NCBI GenBank assembly: GCA_963750075.1
Contig: CAVVPG010000001.1
Span: forward strand, 1,178,001-1,242,000
DNA length: 64,000 bases
Reading direction: 5' to 3'
Origin: Bog-473 sp963750075
GTDB taxonomy: Bacteria; Actinomycetota; Acidimicrobiia; Acidimicrobiales; RAAP-2
The notes under the pieces were generated by a model. That model was not told where the DNA came from and did not search any database. It saw only the letters and a program-made list of their open reading frames with translations. Shown here piece after piece: positions 49,414-57,657 of this stretch (positions are counted from its first letter, which is position 1; every line of letters starts with the position of its first letter). The position numbers and the translations under genes were made by a program.

Positions 49414-50094
49414 GTGACCACTCCATCGCCCCCCGCCCCGCACGTCTCCGACATGGCGCGCCGGGTCGCGACACGTCGCGAGGAGGTCGGCATGAGCGTG
49501 GATGAGCTCGCGTCTCGGGCCGGGATCGACCCCGGCTATCTCGCCTACTTCGAGTCCAACCCCGACGCCAACCTGAGCGGCGGGACCCTCCTCCTGATCG
49601 CGCTCGCCCTCGACACCACCCCCTTGGAGCTGCTCGGCGCCGAGGCCGACCGCCCGCCGGGGCACGCGCGGGCGCTGCCGCACGCCGCGCTCAACGAGCT
49701 CACCTCCGAGCAGTGCCGCACCCACCTCTCCGTCGGCGGGGTCGGGCGCGTCGTGTTCGCCACCGCGCGCGGACCGGTCGCTCTGCCGGTCAACTTCGAA
49801 TTCACCGAGGGCCAGATCGTCTTCAGCACCGATGACGCCAAGGCAGCCGCGCTGGGTTCGCAGGAGACCGTCGGCTTCGAGATCGACCGGGTCGACGAGG
49901 CACTGAGCGAAGGGTGGAGTGTGCTCGCCACCGGACCGTGCCGGCGCATCGAGGAGCCCGACGAGGTGCAGCGGCTCGCCTCGCTCGACCTCGAGGCCTG
50001 GGCGGGGGGCGACCGGCACACCCTGATGGCCATCCGGCCGACGGAGACGACGGGCCGGGTCATCGTCCACGAGAGCCCTCCGGACGAGGGCTGA
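49414..50094 (+). CDS. XRE-type HTH domain fused to a PPOX-class flavin-binding domain
   Basis: The 226-residue protein starts at GTG. Residues 15-75 are a lambda-repressor-type helix-turn-helix (VATRREEVGMSVDELASRAGI, then DPGYLAYFESNP). Residues about 90-220 form a pyridoxamine-phosphate-oxidase-like split barrel (GRVVFATARGPVALPVNFEFTEGQIVFSTDD, VGFEIDRVDEALSEGWSVLATGPCRRIEE, HTLMAIRPTETTGRVI). Such fusions are found in actinobacteria, and their PPOX part can bind F420, FMN or heme. It could sense redox state and bind DNA, although the DNA target is unknown. It sits immediately after the alcohol dehydrogenase in the same direction. Confidence 0.85.
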   Translation: MTTPSPPAPHVSDMARRVATRREEVGMSVDELASRAGIDPGYLAYFESNPDANLSGGTLLLIALALDTTPLELLGAEADRPPGHARALPHAALNELTSEQCRTHLSVGGVGRVVFATARGPVALPVNFEFTEGQIVFSTDDAKAAALGSQETVGFEIDRVDEALSEGWSVLATGPCRRIEEPDEVQRLASLDLEAWAGGDRHTLMAIRPTETTGRVIVHESPPDEG

Positions 50095-50194
50095 TCCCGG
50101 CCGGCGACCACCCCCGGTCTTGGGGGGTTCGGTCGGACCAGGTGAGAATGCGATCAGGTCGCGCCCGACAACCCAGAGGAAACGAGCGCCGACG

Positions 50195-50270
50195 GTGCCC
50201 CAGTCGATTGACGACTAAGCGCTGTCACAGGGCCCTTGGCGATAGGTCCTGGAGCTCTCGACTGGGGCAC
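50195..50270. repeat. Perfect 13-base inverted repeat enclosing 50 bases
   Basis: GTGCCCCAGTCGA at 50195-50207 pairs perfectly with TCGACTGGGGCAC at 50258-50270. The 272-base gap between the PPOX gene and the Nudix gene has no coding frame with support, and beyond 50300 the bases become AT-rich. The structure could be a small RNA, an attenuator/terminator or a MITE-like remnant. Confidence 0.6.
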
Positions 50271-50366
50271 ACACGCCGGCAGTGCGATCAGGCGGTAGAT
50301 CGCTACGCCCATTATTCCCGATCCAGGCCCCCATAAACACAGAATTCGAGGAAATTTTGAAAGGGT

Positions 50367-50804
50367 TTAGATGAGAGGTTCTACCTGGTCAGCAGCCATC
50401 AAGACGGCCACCAGCTCCCGGTCGCGGGGGTAGGAGAGGGTGCCGGCAGCCACGTCGAGGGCCAGCCAGCGCAATTCGTCCACCTCATCATTGGGGGTGA
50501 AGAAGCCCCCCACGGCCGCCATGACCCAGTAGGCCACCGCCTTGGGCCGGCCCTTGCGGTCGACGTACTCGGTGTGGCCGATGAAGCGCAGCAGCCGGCA
50601 GGACATGCCGGTCTCCTCACGCACCTCGCGCAGAGCTGCCAGCTCGAAGGTCTCGCCTCCTTCGAGCTTGCCCTTGGGGAACGACCAGTCCTGTTGTACC
50701 GGCCGGTGCACCACGACGATCTGGAGCGCCCCGTTGTGGCGGCGCACGACCAGTCCTCCGGCCGCCTGGACGACTTCTGTCGGTGAGGGGAGCTCCACGG
50801 TCAT
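50367..50804 (-). CDS. Nudix hydrolase (MutT / diadenosine-polyphosphate type)
   Basis: The 145-residue protein has the Nudix box GKLEGGETFELAALREVREETGM, complete for G-x5-E-x7-R-E-U-x-E-E-x-G-U. It is preceded by VVVHRPVQQDWSFPKG, typical of Ap4A hydrolase and MutT1 catalytic domains. It should cleave nucleoside di- or polyphosphates. The ATG at 50804 begins MTVELPSPTEVVQAAGGLVVRR. It is divergent from the CYTH-CHAD gene with 102 bases between. In mycobacterial MutT1 this domain is followed by a phosphatase domain, which is absent here. Confidence 0.9.
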   Translation of the reverse strand: MTVELPSPTEVVQAAGGLVVRRHNGALQIVVVHRPVQQDWSFPKGKLEGGETFELAALREVREETGMSCRLLRFIGHTEYVDRKGRPKAVAYWVMAAVGGFFTPNDEVDELRWLALDVAAGTLSYPRDRELVAVLMAADQVEPLI

Positions 50805-50906
50805 CGCTCGTCGCGCCACTGCCCGCAGGTTACCGCCGCCCTCGGGCGAAGTGGCGGCAATCGGTCGCCCGTGGTCCAAAGGACGGCGCGCAGTAGCCTG
50901 AGCGAA

Positions 50907-52727
50907 ATGTCCGATTCCAGCGAAGAGGGGCCACCGGGCCGGCGCGATCCCGTCGAGATCGAGTGGCAGTTCGACGCCTTCGACCTGCGACCCGTCGAGC
51001 GATGGCTGGCCGCACTGCCGACCCTGGCGATCGAGACCGGTGACGGCGGGACCGTCACCGCGCTCGCCCGGACGCCGCGGCGGCTGATCGACTCCTATCT
51101 CGACACCGGCGACTGGCGCATCGCCCGCGCCGGGTTCGTCGTGCGCACCAGGCGCCGCGGCCGGCACGACGAGGTCACGCTCAAGGACACCCGTCCGGCC
51201 GAGGTGAGCGGGCTGCGCCAGCGCCTCGAGGTGACCGAGGTCCTGCCGCCGGCCGGCGTCGCCGCGTTGGGGCCGGACGGTCCGGTCGGCCGCCGCCTGC
51301 GCGCCATCGTCGGCGCGCACCGGCTGCACGAGGTGCTCCAGGTCCGGACGCGCAGACGCCCCTTCGCCCTGCGCGTGGGCGGCGTCGACACGGCCGAGGT
51401 GGCGCTCGACGACACCATGGTCGTCGTGGGCGGCGGGCAGCGGCCCATGCAGCTGCGCCGCGTCGAGGTCGAGGTGCGTCCCGAGTGGTTGGACCGCCTG
51501 GAGCCCATCGTCGAGCAGCTCCGCACGTCGTGCGGGCTCCAGCCCGCGCGTCTGTCGAAGTTCGAGGCGGGGCTCCTCGCCCTGGGGCAGGAGATCCCCG
51601 GGTCACCGGACCTCGGGCCGACCGCCATCACCGAGTCCTCGACGATGGGCGACCTCGCCTACGCCGTCCTGCGCCGGCAGCTGGCCGTGCTGCGCGAGAA
51701 GGAGCCGGGGACGCGGCTCGGCGAGGATCCAGAGGAGCTCCACGACATGCGCGTGGCGACCCGCCGCCTGCGCGCCGCGCTGGCGTTGTTCGCCGACGTC
51801 CTTCCCGTCCGGGCCCAGGTGTTCCGTGAGGAGCTCGGCTGGCTCGGCCGCGTGCTCGGCGCGGTACGCGACCTCGACGTGCAGCAGGAGGGCCTGGCGG
51901 AGATGGCCGCCGCGACGGCGGGCTGGAGCGCCGGCGCCCGCCCCGAGGACCACGACCCGCTGGCAGAGCTGTCCGCGCTGCTCGAACGCGAGCGCGACGC
52001 CGCTCGCTCCGACATGCTGAACGCCCTCGACTCGGTGCGATGGGAGCGCCTCGCCCGGGGGTTGGCAGCCATGGTGCAGCAAGGGCCGGCGCGCCGCTCG
52101 GTGGCGACGAGGGAACCGGCCGTCATCGGCATGCCGGACCTGGTGGTGGCGCGCCACGACAAGGTGGCCAAGGCGGGCAAGCGGGCCAAGCGTTCGGGTG
52201 TCGTCGCCGACTTCCACCGGCTCCGCATCGCGTGCAAGCGGTTGCGGTACGCGCTCGAGTTCAGCTCCGAGGTGTACGGGGGTCGCACCACGCGCTACGT
52301 CCGCCAGCTCACGGCGCTCCAGGACGAGCTCGGCCTCATGCAGGACGCCGAGGTCGCGTCCAACCGGTTGGCCGACCTCGCCACCGGAGAGGCCCATCTG
52401 CCCCCGGCGACCGTCTTCGTCATGGGCGGCGTCGCCGAGCGGCACCGCCGGGACGTGGATCGGTTGTTGCGGCGCCTGCCCAAGGAGGTGTCCCGGATCG
52501 GGGGGCGCGAGTGGCGGGACCTGCTCGAGCTGATGGAACGCCGCCGCGCCGAGGCCGAGGCGACGAGGCCGCCCGTGCGCAGCGCGCTGCGTGCCGTGCC
52601 CGCCCCCGAGACCCCACCCGAACCGGCGGCGCCCGAGGCCCGGCCCGGGGAGGCCGCGCGGCAGCATCCCGCCGCTCGAGGGCTCACCGCCCTGGCGCCG
52701 CCGCCCCCGTCAAGCCAAGGGGAATGA
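50907..52727 (+). CDS. CYTH and CHAD domain protein
   Basis: The 606-residue protein joins an N-terminal CYTH (triphosphate tunnel) domain, about 15-225, to a CHAD domain, about 240-545. CHAD shows the two conserved histidine repeats LHDMRVATRRLRAALALF and FHRLRIACKRLRYALEF, which bind polyphosphate. The CYTH domain begins EIEWQF, whereas active triphosphatases have E-x-E-x-K, so the Lys is replaced by Gln. Other CYTH features remain (SYLDTGDWRIARAGFVVRTRRRG and LSKFEAG). It may bind rather than hydrolyse polyphosphate. The C-terminal 60 residues are Pro/Ala-rich. The end overlaps the opposite-strand EthD gene by 18 bases. Confidence 0.92.
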   Translation: MSDSSEEGPPGRRDPVEIEWQFDAFDLRPVERWLAALPTLAIETGDGGTVTALARTPRRLIDSYLDTGDWRIARAGFVVRTRRRGRHDEVTLKDTRPAEVSGLRQRLEVTEVLPPAGVAALGPDGPVGRRLRAIVGAHRLHEVLQVRTRRRPFALRVGGVDTAEVALDDTMVVVGGGQRPMQLRRVEVEVRPEWLDRLEPIVEQLRTSCGLQPARLSKFEAGLLALGQEIPGSPDLGPTAITESSTMGDLAYAVLRRQLAVLREKEPGTRLGEDPEELHDMRVATRRLRAALALFADVLPVRAQVFREELGWLGRVLGAVRDLDVQQEGLAEMAAATAGWSAGARPEDHDPLAELSALLERERDAARSDMLNALDSVRWERLARGLAAMVQQGPARRSVATREPAVIGMPDLVVARHDKVAKAGKRAKRSGVVADFHRLRIACKRLRYALEFSSEVYGGRTTRYVRQLTALQDELGLMQDAEVASNRLADLATGEAHLPPATVFVMGGVAERHRRDVDRLLRRLPKEVSRIGGREWRDLLELMERRRAEAEATRPPVRSALRAVPAPETPPEPAAPEARPGEAARQHPAARGLTALAPPPPSSQGE

Positions 52728-53078
52728 CGCGGCGTCGTCGCCCATGACGACGCGCGGGTGCTCGGTGACGACGAAGTGGAGGCGGCCGGTGTCGAGGAAG
52801 CGCCCGATGTCGTCCCAGATCTCGCCGAAGTCGGGTTCCGCCATGTGCGCCCGGTAGGCGTCCATGCTCTCGAACCACTGCACCGTCACCCCGTCGAAGC
52901 CGGGATCGGCGTCCCCGTCGTAGTCGTCGAGTGGCCGCGGGTGCTGCTCGTAGCGCAGGACGTGGCTCCCGCTCTTGCTGGCTGCGATGAGCGGGCCGTG
53001 CACCTCGCGCCAGTGCGCGTGGAATTCGGCCGGGGTGAGACCTTCCTTGCGACGCAGCAGGCAGGTGAGCCGGACCAT
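52710..53078 (-). CDS. EthD-like domain protein
   Basis: The 122-residue protein is a ferredoxin-like alpha-beta barrel of the EthD/dimeric alpha-beta class: MVRLTCLLRRKEGLTPAEFHAHWREVHGPLI, then HPRPLDDYDGDADPGFDGVTVQWFESMDAYRAHM. The WREVHGPL segment is the family signature. These proteins support monooxygenase pathways or act as small cyclases or dehydratases, and their substrate here is unknown. It stands alone, with its 3' end overlapping the CHAD gene. Confidence 0.85.
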   Translation of the reverse strand: MVRLTCLLRRKEGLTPAEFHAHWREVHGPLIAASKSGSHVLRYEQHPRPLDDYDGDADPGFDGVTVQWFESMDAYRAHMAEPDFGEIWDDIGRFLDTGRLHFVVTEHPRVVMGDDAASFPLA

Positions 53079-53156
53079 CGGGAACCTCCTCGGCGTGCCG
53101 GGTGGCCGGCGCGCCGATCGCGCCAGCCAGGCCCTGCACGCTAGGCGGTCACCGGC

Positions 53157-54326
53157 TCAGGGGAGTGAGAGCGTGAGGCCGGAGTTCGATCCGCCGCTGC
53201 TGATGCCGACCGAGATCCCGCCGACCGAGATGGCGGGTGGGTTGGCCGGCACCGGCAGCGCGGGGAGGGGCACCGTGATGGTGCTCGGTGCGGCGCCGGT
53301 CGGTGCGCCCGGCGTGTTGACCGTCGGGGGTGCGGGCAGCGAACCCCCGGGCGTCGTCACCGGCAGGCTGGGCACCGTCGGGGCCGAGCCCCCGCCCGAC
53401 AGGGGCAGCGACGGCAGGGACGGGGTGGTCGAGCCCGTCGTCCCACCCACGGCGGCCGCGACCCCGTTGAGCACCGGCCCGAGGGCGGTCACGCCGGGTG
53501 CCGGCGACTGGCTCCGCCCGCCCGACGAGGCGGGCACAGAGGAGGTCACGGGTGCGGCCCACGCCGTCGGGAGGCCCGAGGTCGGCAGCGGCACGGACGA
53601 GAGGAGCAGCAGCGAGCCCAGGTTGGACAGCGTGCCGGTCACGTCGGCCTCGACACCGCTGAGGGCGGGCACGAGCCCGTCGAGCATCCCCGTGGGGTCG
53701 CCCTGGAGCGACCCGAGGCTGCCCAGCATGGTGGTGAGGCTGTCGAGGATGCAGCTCAGGCCGAGGTCGCCCTGCGCCGCGCAGTCTGAGCCCGTCGCGG
53801 TGCCGCCGCCGGAGCCTGAGCCCGAGCCTCCGCCCGAGCCGCTGCCGCCGCCCGTCGTCCCCGTCGCGCCCGACGGGAGCGTGGGGACAGGCAGGTTGAC
53901 GGGCGAGGAGGACGTGAGCGACTCGAAGAGCGCGAGGCCCTGGGTCAGCGAGCCCGAGAGCCCGGAGAAGGTCGCCGAGGCCACGGCGGCCGAGCCGCTG
54001 TGCGCCACCGACGAGCGGTAGGCCTGGTTGACGACGGCGGCCAGGGGCTGGTCCTGCGCCGTGGAGGACGCGACGGAGTGGGCCGCCGCGGGGTTGACGG
54101 TGAAGTAACCACCGAGTCCCCCGAGGAAGGCACCGACGGCGGCGCAGGCCAGCCCGCCCGCGCCCACCATCGCCGCGTTGCGGTAGCGCGCAAGCCCCCT
54201 CCCCTCCTCGTGCTGGTCGGCCACGGGCTCGGGTGCCGCATGCCTCTCCCGCGGCTTCCTCGGCGCGCCGCCGCGCGTCCGGAACTCGTCATGAAGCATC
54301 TCGTCGTACATCTCGTCGAAGCTCAT
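53157..54326 (-). CDS. Membrane-anchored low-complexity extracellular protein
   Basis: The 389-residue protein has a charged cytoplasmic head (MSFDEMYDEMLHDEFRTRGG, then RKPRERHAAPEPVAD). One membrane helix follows at about 52-74 (AAMVGAGGLACAAVGAFLGGLGG), then an outward-facing domain rich in Ser, Gly, Pro, Val and Thr with a long Gly/Ser linker near 170. Two Cys flank ADQGDLGLS-like sequence (DCAAQGDLGLSCIL). No known domain is recognisable. It is the third gene of the surface-protein/sortase cluster, 108 bases from the sortase stop, so it may interact with the cell wall or with the sorted protein. Confidence 0.7.
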   Translation of the reverse strand: MSFDEMYDEMLHDEFRTRGGAPRKPRERHAAPEPVADQHEEGRGLARYRNAAMVGAGGLACAAVGAFLGGLGGYFTVNPAAAHSVASSTAQDQPLAAVVNQAYRSSVAHSGSAAVASATFSGLSGSLTQGLALFESLTSSSPVNLPVPTLPSGATGTTGGGSGSGGGSGSGSGGGTATGSDCAAQGDLGLSCILDSLTTMLGSLGSLQGDPTGMLDGLVPALSGVEADVTGTLSNLGSLLLLSSVPLPTSGLPTAWAAPVTSSVPASSGGRSQSPAPGVTALGPVLNGVAAAVGGTTGSTTPSLPSLPLSGGGSAPTVPSLPVTTPGGSLPAPPTVNTPGAPTGAAPSTITVPLPALPVPANPPAISVGGISVGISSGGSNSGLTLSLP

Positions 54327-54433
54327 CTCGAACCGTTCCTCCTCCGAAACCCCTCACCCCGGGTTTTCACCAGGAAAACGTGCCCGCCCAGCCCCCCTTG
54401 CGGTCCCCGCCGGACTGTGTCCACAACGCCGGC

Positions 54434-55528
54434 TCAACTGAAGGTCCAGCCCCCGATGGTGACCACGGCGCCGTGCACAGGGAGAACGACCGTCATGGCG
54501 TGCTCGCCCGGCGTGGGGCCCCCCGACAAGGTCACCGTGGTGCGCAACACGACCTGGGAGGGGTCCCCACCGGCCGAGTCGATCTCGACGTCGAGCGGGG
54601 CGTCGTGGCCGGTGACCACCGCGCCGCCGAGCTCGGAGGGCATGGCCACGCCGGGCGCGAGGGCGGCCCACCAGGCCGCCTGCCGCTGGGCGGCGGCGTG
54701 CAGCCCGCCGAAGTAGGTCTCGAGCGCGGCGGCCTCGAGGGAGAGAGGTCCGGGCGACTGGGAGAAGGCGACCGACGCGTTGACGAGGTTCATGGTGCCC
54801 ATCGGCGCCTCGTTCTGCTCGAGCGTGAGCCCCTGCGCCTGCAGCGCCGGCGGGGCCGAGGTCGTGTAGTCGGTGGACGTCACCGTCTCGATGAAATGGG
54901 CCCCCGCATTGAGGTTGGCGCCCTCGGTCGCCGCCCCCACCTCGGTGGCGCGGACGAGCAGGCGGTCAGGCGTGAAGAACAAGGCGTTGGGCGGCCAGCA
55001 GGTGTCGAGCACCATGCTCGGACTGGTCGTGTCGGCCACCGCCGAGCCTGCCGGGACCACCTGTTGTCCGCTCACGGCGAACTTCACCGTGTTGCAGGTC
55101 GTCCGGTAGGTGATCACGTCTCCCGGCTTGAGCTGGTCGAGGTGCACGAAGTAGCTGACGTCGTGCGCAAGGAACACGGACGCACCGTTGAGGCCCGGCC
55201 AGACCGACTGCGGGTCATGCCCGACCGCGACGTTGAGCTCCTGGTCGTCGGTGCCCTCCTCGACGGGAGCCGTCATGTCGAGCGCGGGGATGGTGAGGAG
55301 TCCCGAGAGCTGGCCGGGCTGGACGCCGGCCACCTGGCACGACGCTCCGTGACTCCGCCCGGCGATCTCGGCCATGGCCGTCCGCTCGCTGGCGATGAGC
55401 ACGGCCTGTGCGTGGTGCTGGTGCTCCTGGTGAGCGAAGGCGTAGCTCGCGGCGAAGATGGCGACGAAGAGGAGCATCACCCCGGCGAGTGTGACGGCCA
55501 TCCGCCGCACGTCTCGGAGGGACGTCAC
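54434..55528 (-). CDS. Sortase (class D/E-like) with C-terminal extension
   Basis: From a GTG at 55528 with GGTGGAG upstream, the protein has 364 residues. A single N-terminal membrane helix (MAVTLAGVMLLFVAIFAASYAFA) is followed by the sortase barrel with ALDMTAPVEEGTD, the catalytic His in VFLAHDVSYFVHLDQLKPGDVI, the Cys in MVLDTCWPPNALFFTP and the Arg in RLLVRATEV. The triad is complete. About 165 residues follow the barrel (NAGAHFIETVT to the end), which is unusual for sortases. The gene lies behind the C-terminally anchored surface protein, whose candidate sorting signal is atypical. Sortases covalently attach proteins to the cell wall. Confidence 0.85.
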   Translation of the reverse strand: MTSLRDVRRMAVTLAGVMLLFVAIFAASYAFAHQEHQHHAQAVLIASERTAMAEIAGRSHGASCQVAGVQPGQLSGLLTIPALDMTAPVEEGTDDQELNVAVGHDPQSVWPGLNGASVFLAHDVSYFVHLDQLKPGDVITYRTTCNTVKFAVSGQQVVPAGSAVADTTSPSMVLDTCWPPNALFFTPDRLLVRATEVGAATEGANLNAGAHFIETVTSTDYTTSAPPALQAQGLTLEQNEAPMGTMNLVNASVAFSQSPGPLSLEAAALETYFGGLHAAAQRQAAWWAALAPGVAMPSELGGAVVTGHDAPLDVEIDSAGGDPSQVVLRTTVTLSGGPTPGEHAMTVVLPVHGAVVTIGGWTFS

Positions 55529-55557
55529 CGGTCCGGCTCCACCCTGATGCGCTGCTC

Positions 55558-55595
55558 CTGCTCGGAACGGGATTCCGCCACCCCGTTCCGAGCAG
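55558..55595. terminator. Perfect 14-pair hairpin between surface-protein gene and sortase gene
   Basis: CTGCTCGGAACGGG (55558-55571) pairs with CCCGTTCCGAGCAG (55582-55595) across a ten-base loop. On the minus strand it lies about 260 bases after the surface-protein stop and 30 bases before the sortase start. It could terminate or attenuate transcription and so set the ratio of substrate to sortase. No T tract follows. The remaining 230 bases of the gap hold no gene. Confidence 0.6.
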
Positions 55596-55855
55596 TGTGC
55601 AGCACCGGTTCCCGCTGCATCTGCTCCTCCCTCCAGATCCTCCGAAGATCTCTTGTGCGTGTCCTGCCCCGGGCCCGGGTGGCGCAGCACCCGACCGGTT
55701 CCTCTATCTCTCCCGGTGTCGGCTCGCTGTGGTCATTCCTTGCGGCTGCCGCCGGGCCGGCCCCCGAGACCGGAGGGGGAACGGAGGAGGTCCCGAAGGC
55801 CGGGCCCGGTGGCGGTCCGCCGCCCGACCCCGAAGAGTGGGTCGGCTGGGGCGGC

Positions 55856-57490
55856 TCAAGGGCCACCCCGTCGGCGGGCGAGTGGAGACAGTGAGCGGAT
55901 CACCGAGGCGATCCGGCGACGGCCGATCAACATGAGCCCGGCGAGGGCCATCCCCGCCATCAAGATGATGGGGAGGGTGCCGGCCCAGTACTCGCCCGTG
56001 TGCACGCTGGTCACGTTCGGCACCGCGGCGGGAGCGGCGACCGGGGTGGCGACCGGAGTGGAGGCGGGGCTCGCCGTGGCGGCCGAGGTGGCGACCGCCG
56101 GCGTCGCCACTGTCGAGCTCCCGTCGACACTCACGTCACCGACGTTCAGCCCGACGCCTCCCATGAGCGCGCTCAGCAGCCCGAGGTTGAGGACGCCCAC
56201 CTTGGCGTCGGCGGTCGTGCCGGGGGAGGACGTGTCGCACGTGAGCAGGTTGCCGTCGGGGTTGTAGCTGATGATGCCGGTCAACAGGTTGCCGAGCGCC
56301 GTGCTCAGGGCGGCTCCGCTACTGCCGAGCGCGGAGAGGATCTGGTTGACCAGCGAGTTGAGCTGCGTGATGTTCACGAAGGTCGGCAGCGACCCGTTGG
56401 TCGAGTACGAGACGAGGCCGGCGTTGCAGCTGGGCGTCACGGTGCCGGTGCTGCGGTCGAGTGCGACCGAGGCCGTGGTCGGGGCAACCTGCAGGTCGGC
56501 CAGGCCGAAGAGGTTGACCTCGACCGTGTGCTGGGTCACCGAGTCGGTGACGACGTTGCCGCTGGTAGTCACCGAGGAGGTCGACTCGCCGAGGTCGATG
56601 GAGAGGGGCTGCACGGCGACCGCGTTGCCCCCCGTGAGGCCGAGCAGCTGGTCGAGGATGCCCGTGACGATGCCCGACACCGGCGACGAGCCACCGGCGG
56701 CCCCGATCTGCGTGAGCAGGCCGCCGAGGACGGAGCACCCGCCCGTCAGGTCGCTCCCGCCGGCCACGCTGGTCGGGTTGAGGTTGAGGTTGGCCGGCAG
56801 GAGGCCGTTCACGGTGTCGAGCAGGCCCTGCACCGTCGAGGAGAGCGGGCTGGTGTTCGAGCCCGGCGTGCTGCTTGCGGCGGGCACGCCGCCGCAGATC
56901 GACGAGGCCGCCGGCAGCGAGCCGCCCAGCAGCTGCTGCAGCACGCTCGTGAGGCTCAGGCTGATGGACGCGTTCGCCAGGCTCCCGGTGCCCGTGGCCG
57001 TCGGGTTGCCGCTGCCGTCCACCGAGGCGGAGGCGGAGCCGCAGGACACGTCGACGTTGATCAGGCCGGTGTTGATCGGCAGGGTGCAGTTCTGCGGCGT
57101 CGACGGGGTCCCCGTCGAGCCCTTGCCCTGGGCCACCGCGTCCTGCGTGCTGTCGAGGGCGAACCCGTTCAGCGGGGACGTGGCGCTCGTCGGGCAGGGG
57201 TTGGACTGCGACATCGTCGAGAGGCAGGCTCCGGTGCCCGAGGCCTCTGCCATCGGTGCGCTGCCGGCGTCCGCTTCGGACCCGCCGCCGGAGAGCTGCA
57301 GCGTGTTGAGAAGGTCCAAAGAGACGAACCCCCCGTTGGACTGCACGTTCCACTGGCTCACGGTCGCCGCTCCGGCGCTCGAGGACAGTGCGCCTACCGC
57401 CGTCACGGCCACCAGGCCGACAGCGGCGATGCGGATACGACCCCTCATGTACCTACCCCTTGCCGTCCGTCCGTCCCCACCCACGTACAT
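55856..57490 (-). CDS. Secreted surface protein with C-terminal TGE/hydrophobic/Arg cell-wall-sorting-like tail
   Basis: The 544-residue protein starts at the ATG at 57490 after AGGAGGAGTCCGCC. A signal peptide (MRGRIRIAAVGLVAVTAVGALSSSAGAA) starts near residue 15. The mature part is Ser/Thr/Gly/Leu-rich with few charges, and several Cys pairs. The C-terminus reads SVHTGEYWAG, a hydrophobic span (IILMAGMALAGLMLIG) and a basic tail (RRRIASVIRS). That is the three-part layout of a sortase signal, with TGE retained but the leading Leu-Pro lost. Valine/Leu repeats (LLGGLLTQIG, LLDTVNGLLP) suggest choice-of-anchor type structure. It is followed by the sortase gene. Confidence 0.75.
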   Translation of the reverse strand: MYVGGDGRTARGRYMRGRIRIAAVGLVAVTAVGALSSSAGAATVSQWNVQSNGGFVSLDLLNTLQLSGGGSEADAGSAPMAEASGTGACLSTMSQSNPCPTSATSPLNGFALDSTQDAVAQGKGSTGTPSTPQNCTLPINTGLINVDVSCGSASASVDGSGNPTATGTGSLANASISLSLTSVLQQLLGGSLPAASSICGGVPAASSTPGSNTSPLSSTVQGLLDTVNGLLPANLNLNPTSVAGGSDLTGGCSVLGGLLTQIGAAGGSSPVSGIVTGILDQLLGLTGGNAVAVQPLSIDLGESTSSVTTSGNVVTDSVTQHTVEVNLFGLADLQVAPTTASVALDRSTGTVTPSCNAGLVSYSTNGSLPTFVNITQLNSLVNQILSALGSSGAALSTALGNLLTGIISYNPDGNLLTCDTSSPGTTADAKVGVLNLGLLSALMGGVGLNVGDVSVDGSSTVATPAVATSAATASPASTPVATPVAAPAAVPNVTSVHTGEYWAGTLPIILMAGMALAGLMLIGRRRIASVIRSLSPLARRRGGP

Positions 57491-57657
57491 GGCGGACTCC
57501 TCCTGCTCTTGCGTTTGAAACGGGGGAGTTCGGCGAACCTTGCGAACGGCTGTGGAATATTTCGCGCTCGACACCCCGGTTGGGGCCGGATGCCGTGCAT
57601 GGAGGCGCCGGCAGCGCCAGGAGGGGAAATGCGGCTCGTCCCGTACTGTTGCGCTGC

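Noticed and set aside
50195..50270. Ordinary Rho-independent terminator for the PPOX gene
   Set aside because: A 50-base loop and absence of a T tract do not fit, so it is reported as an unexplained inverted repeat.
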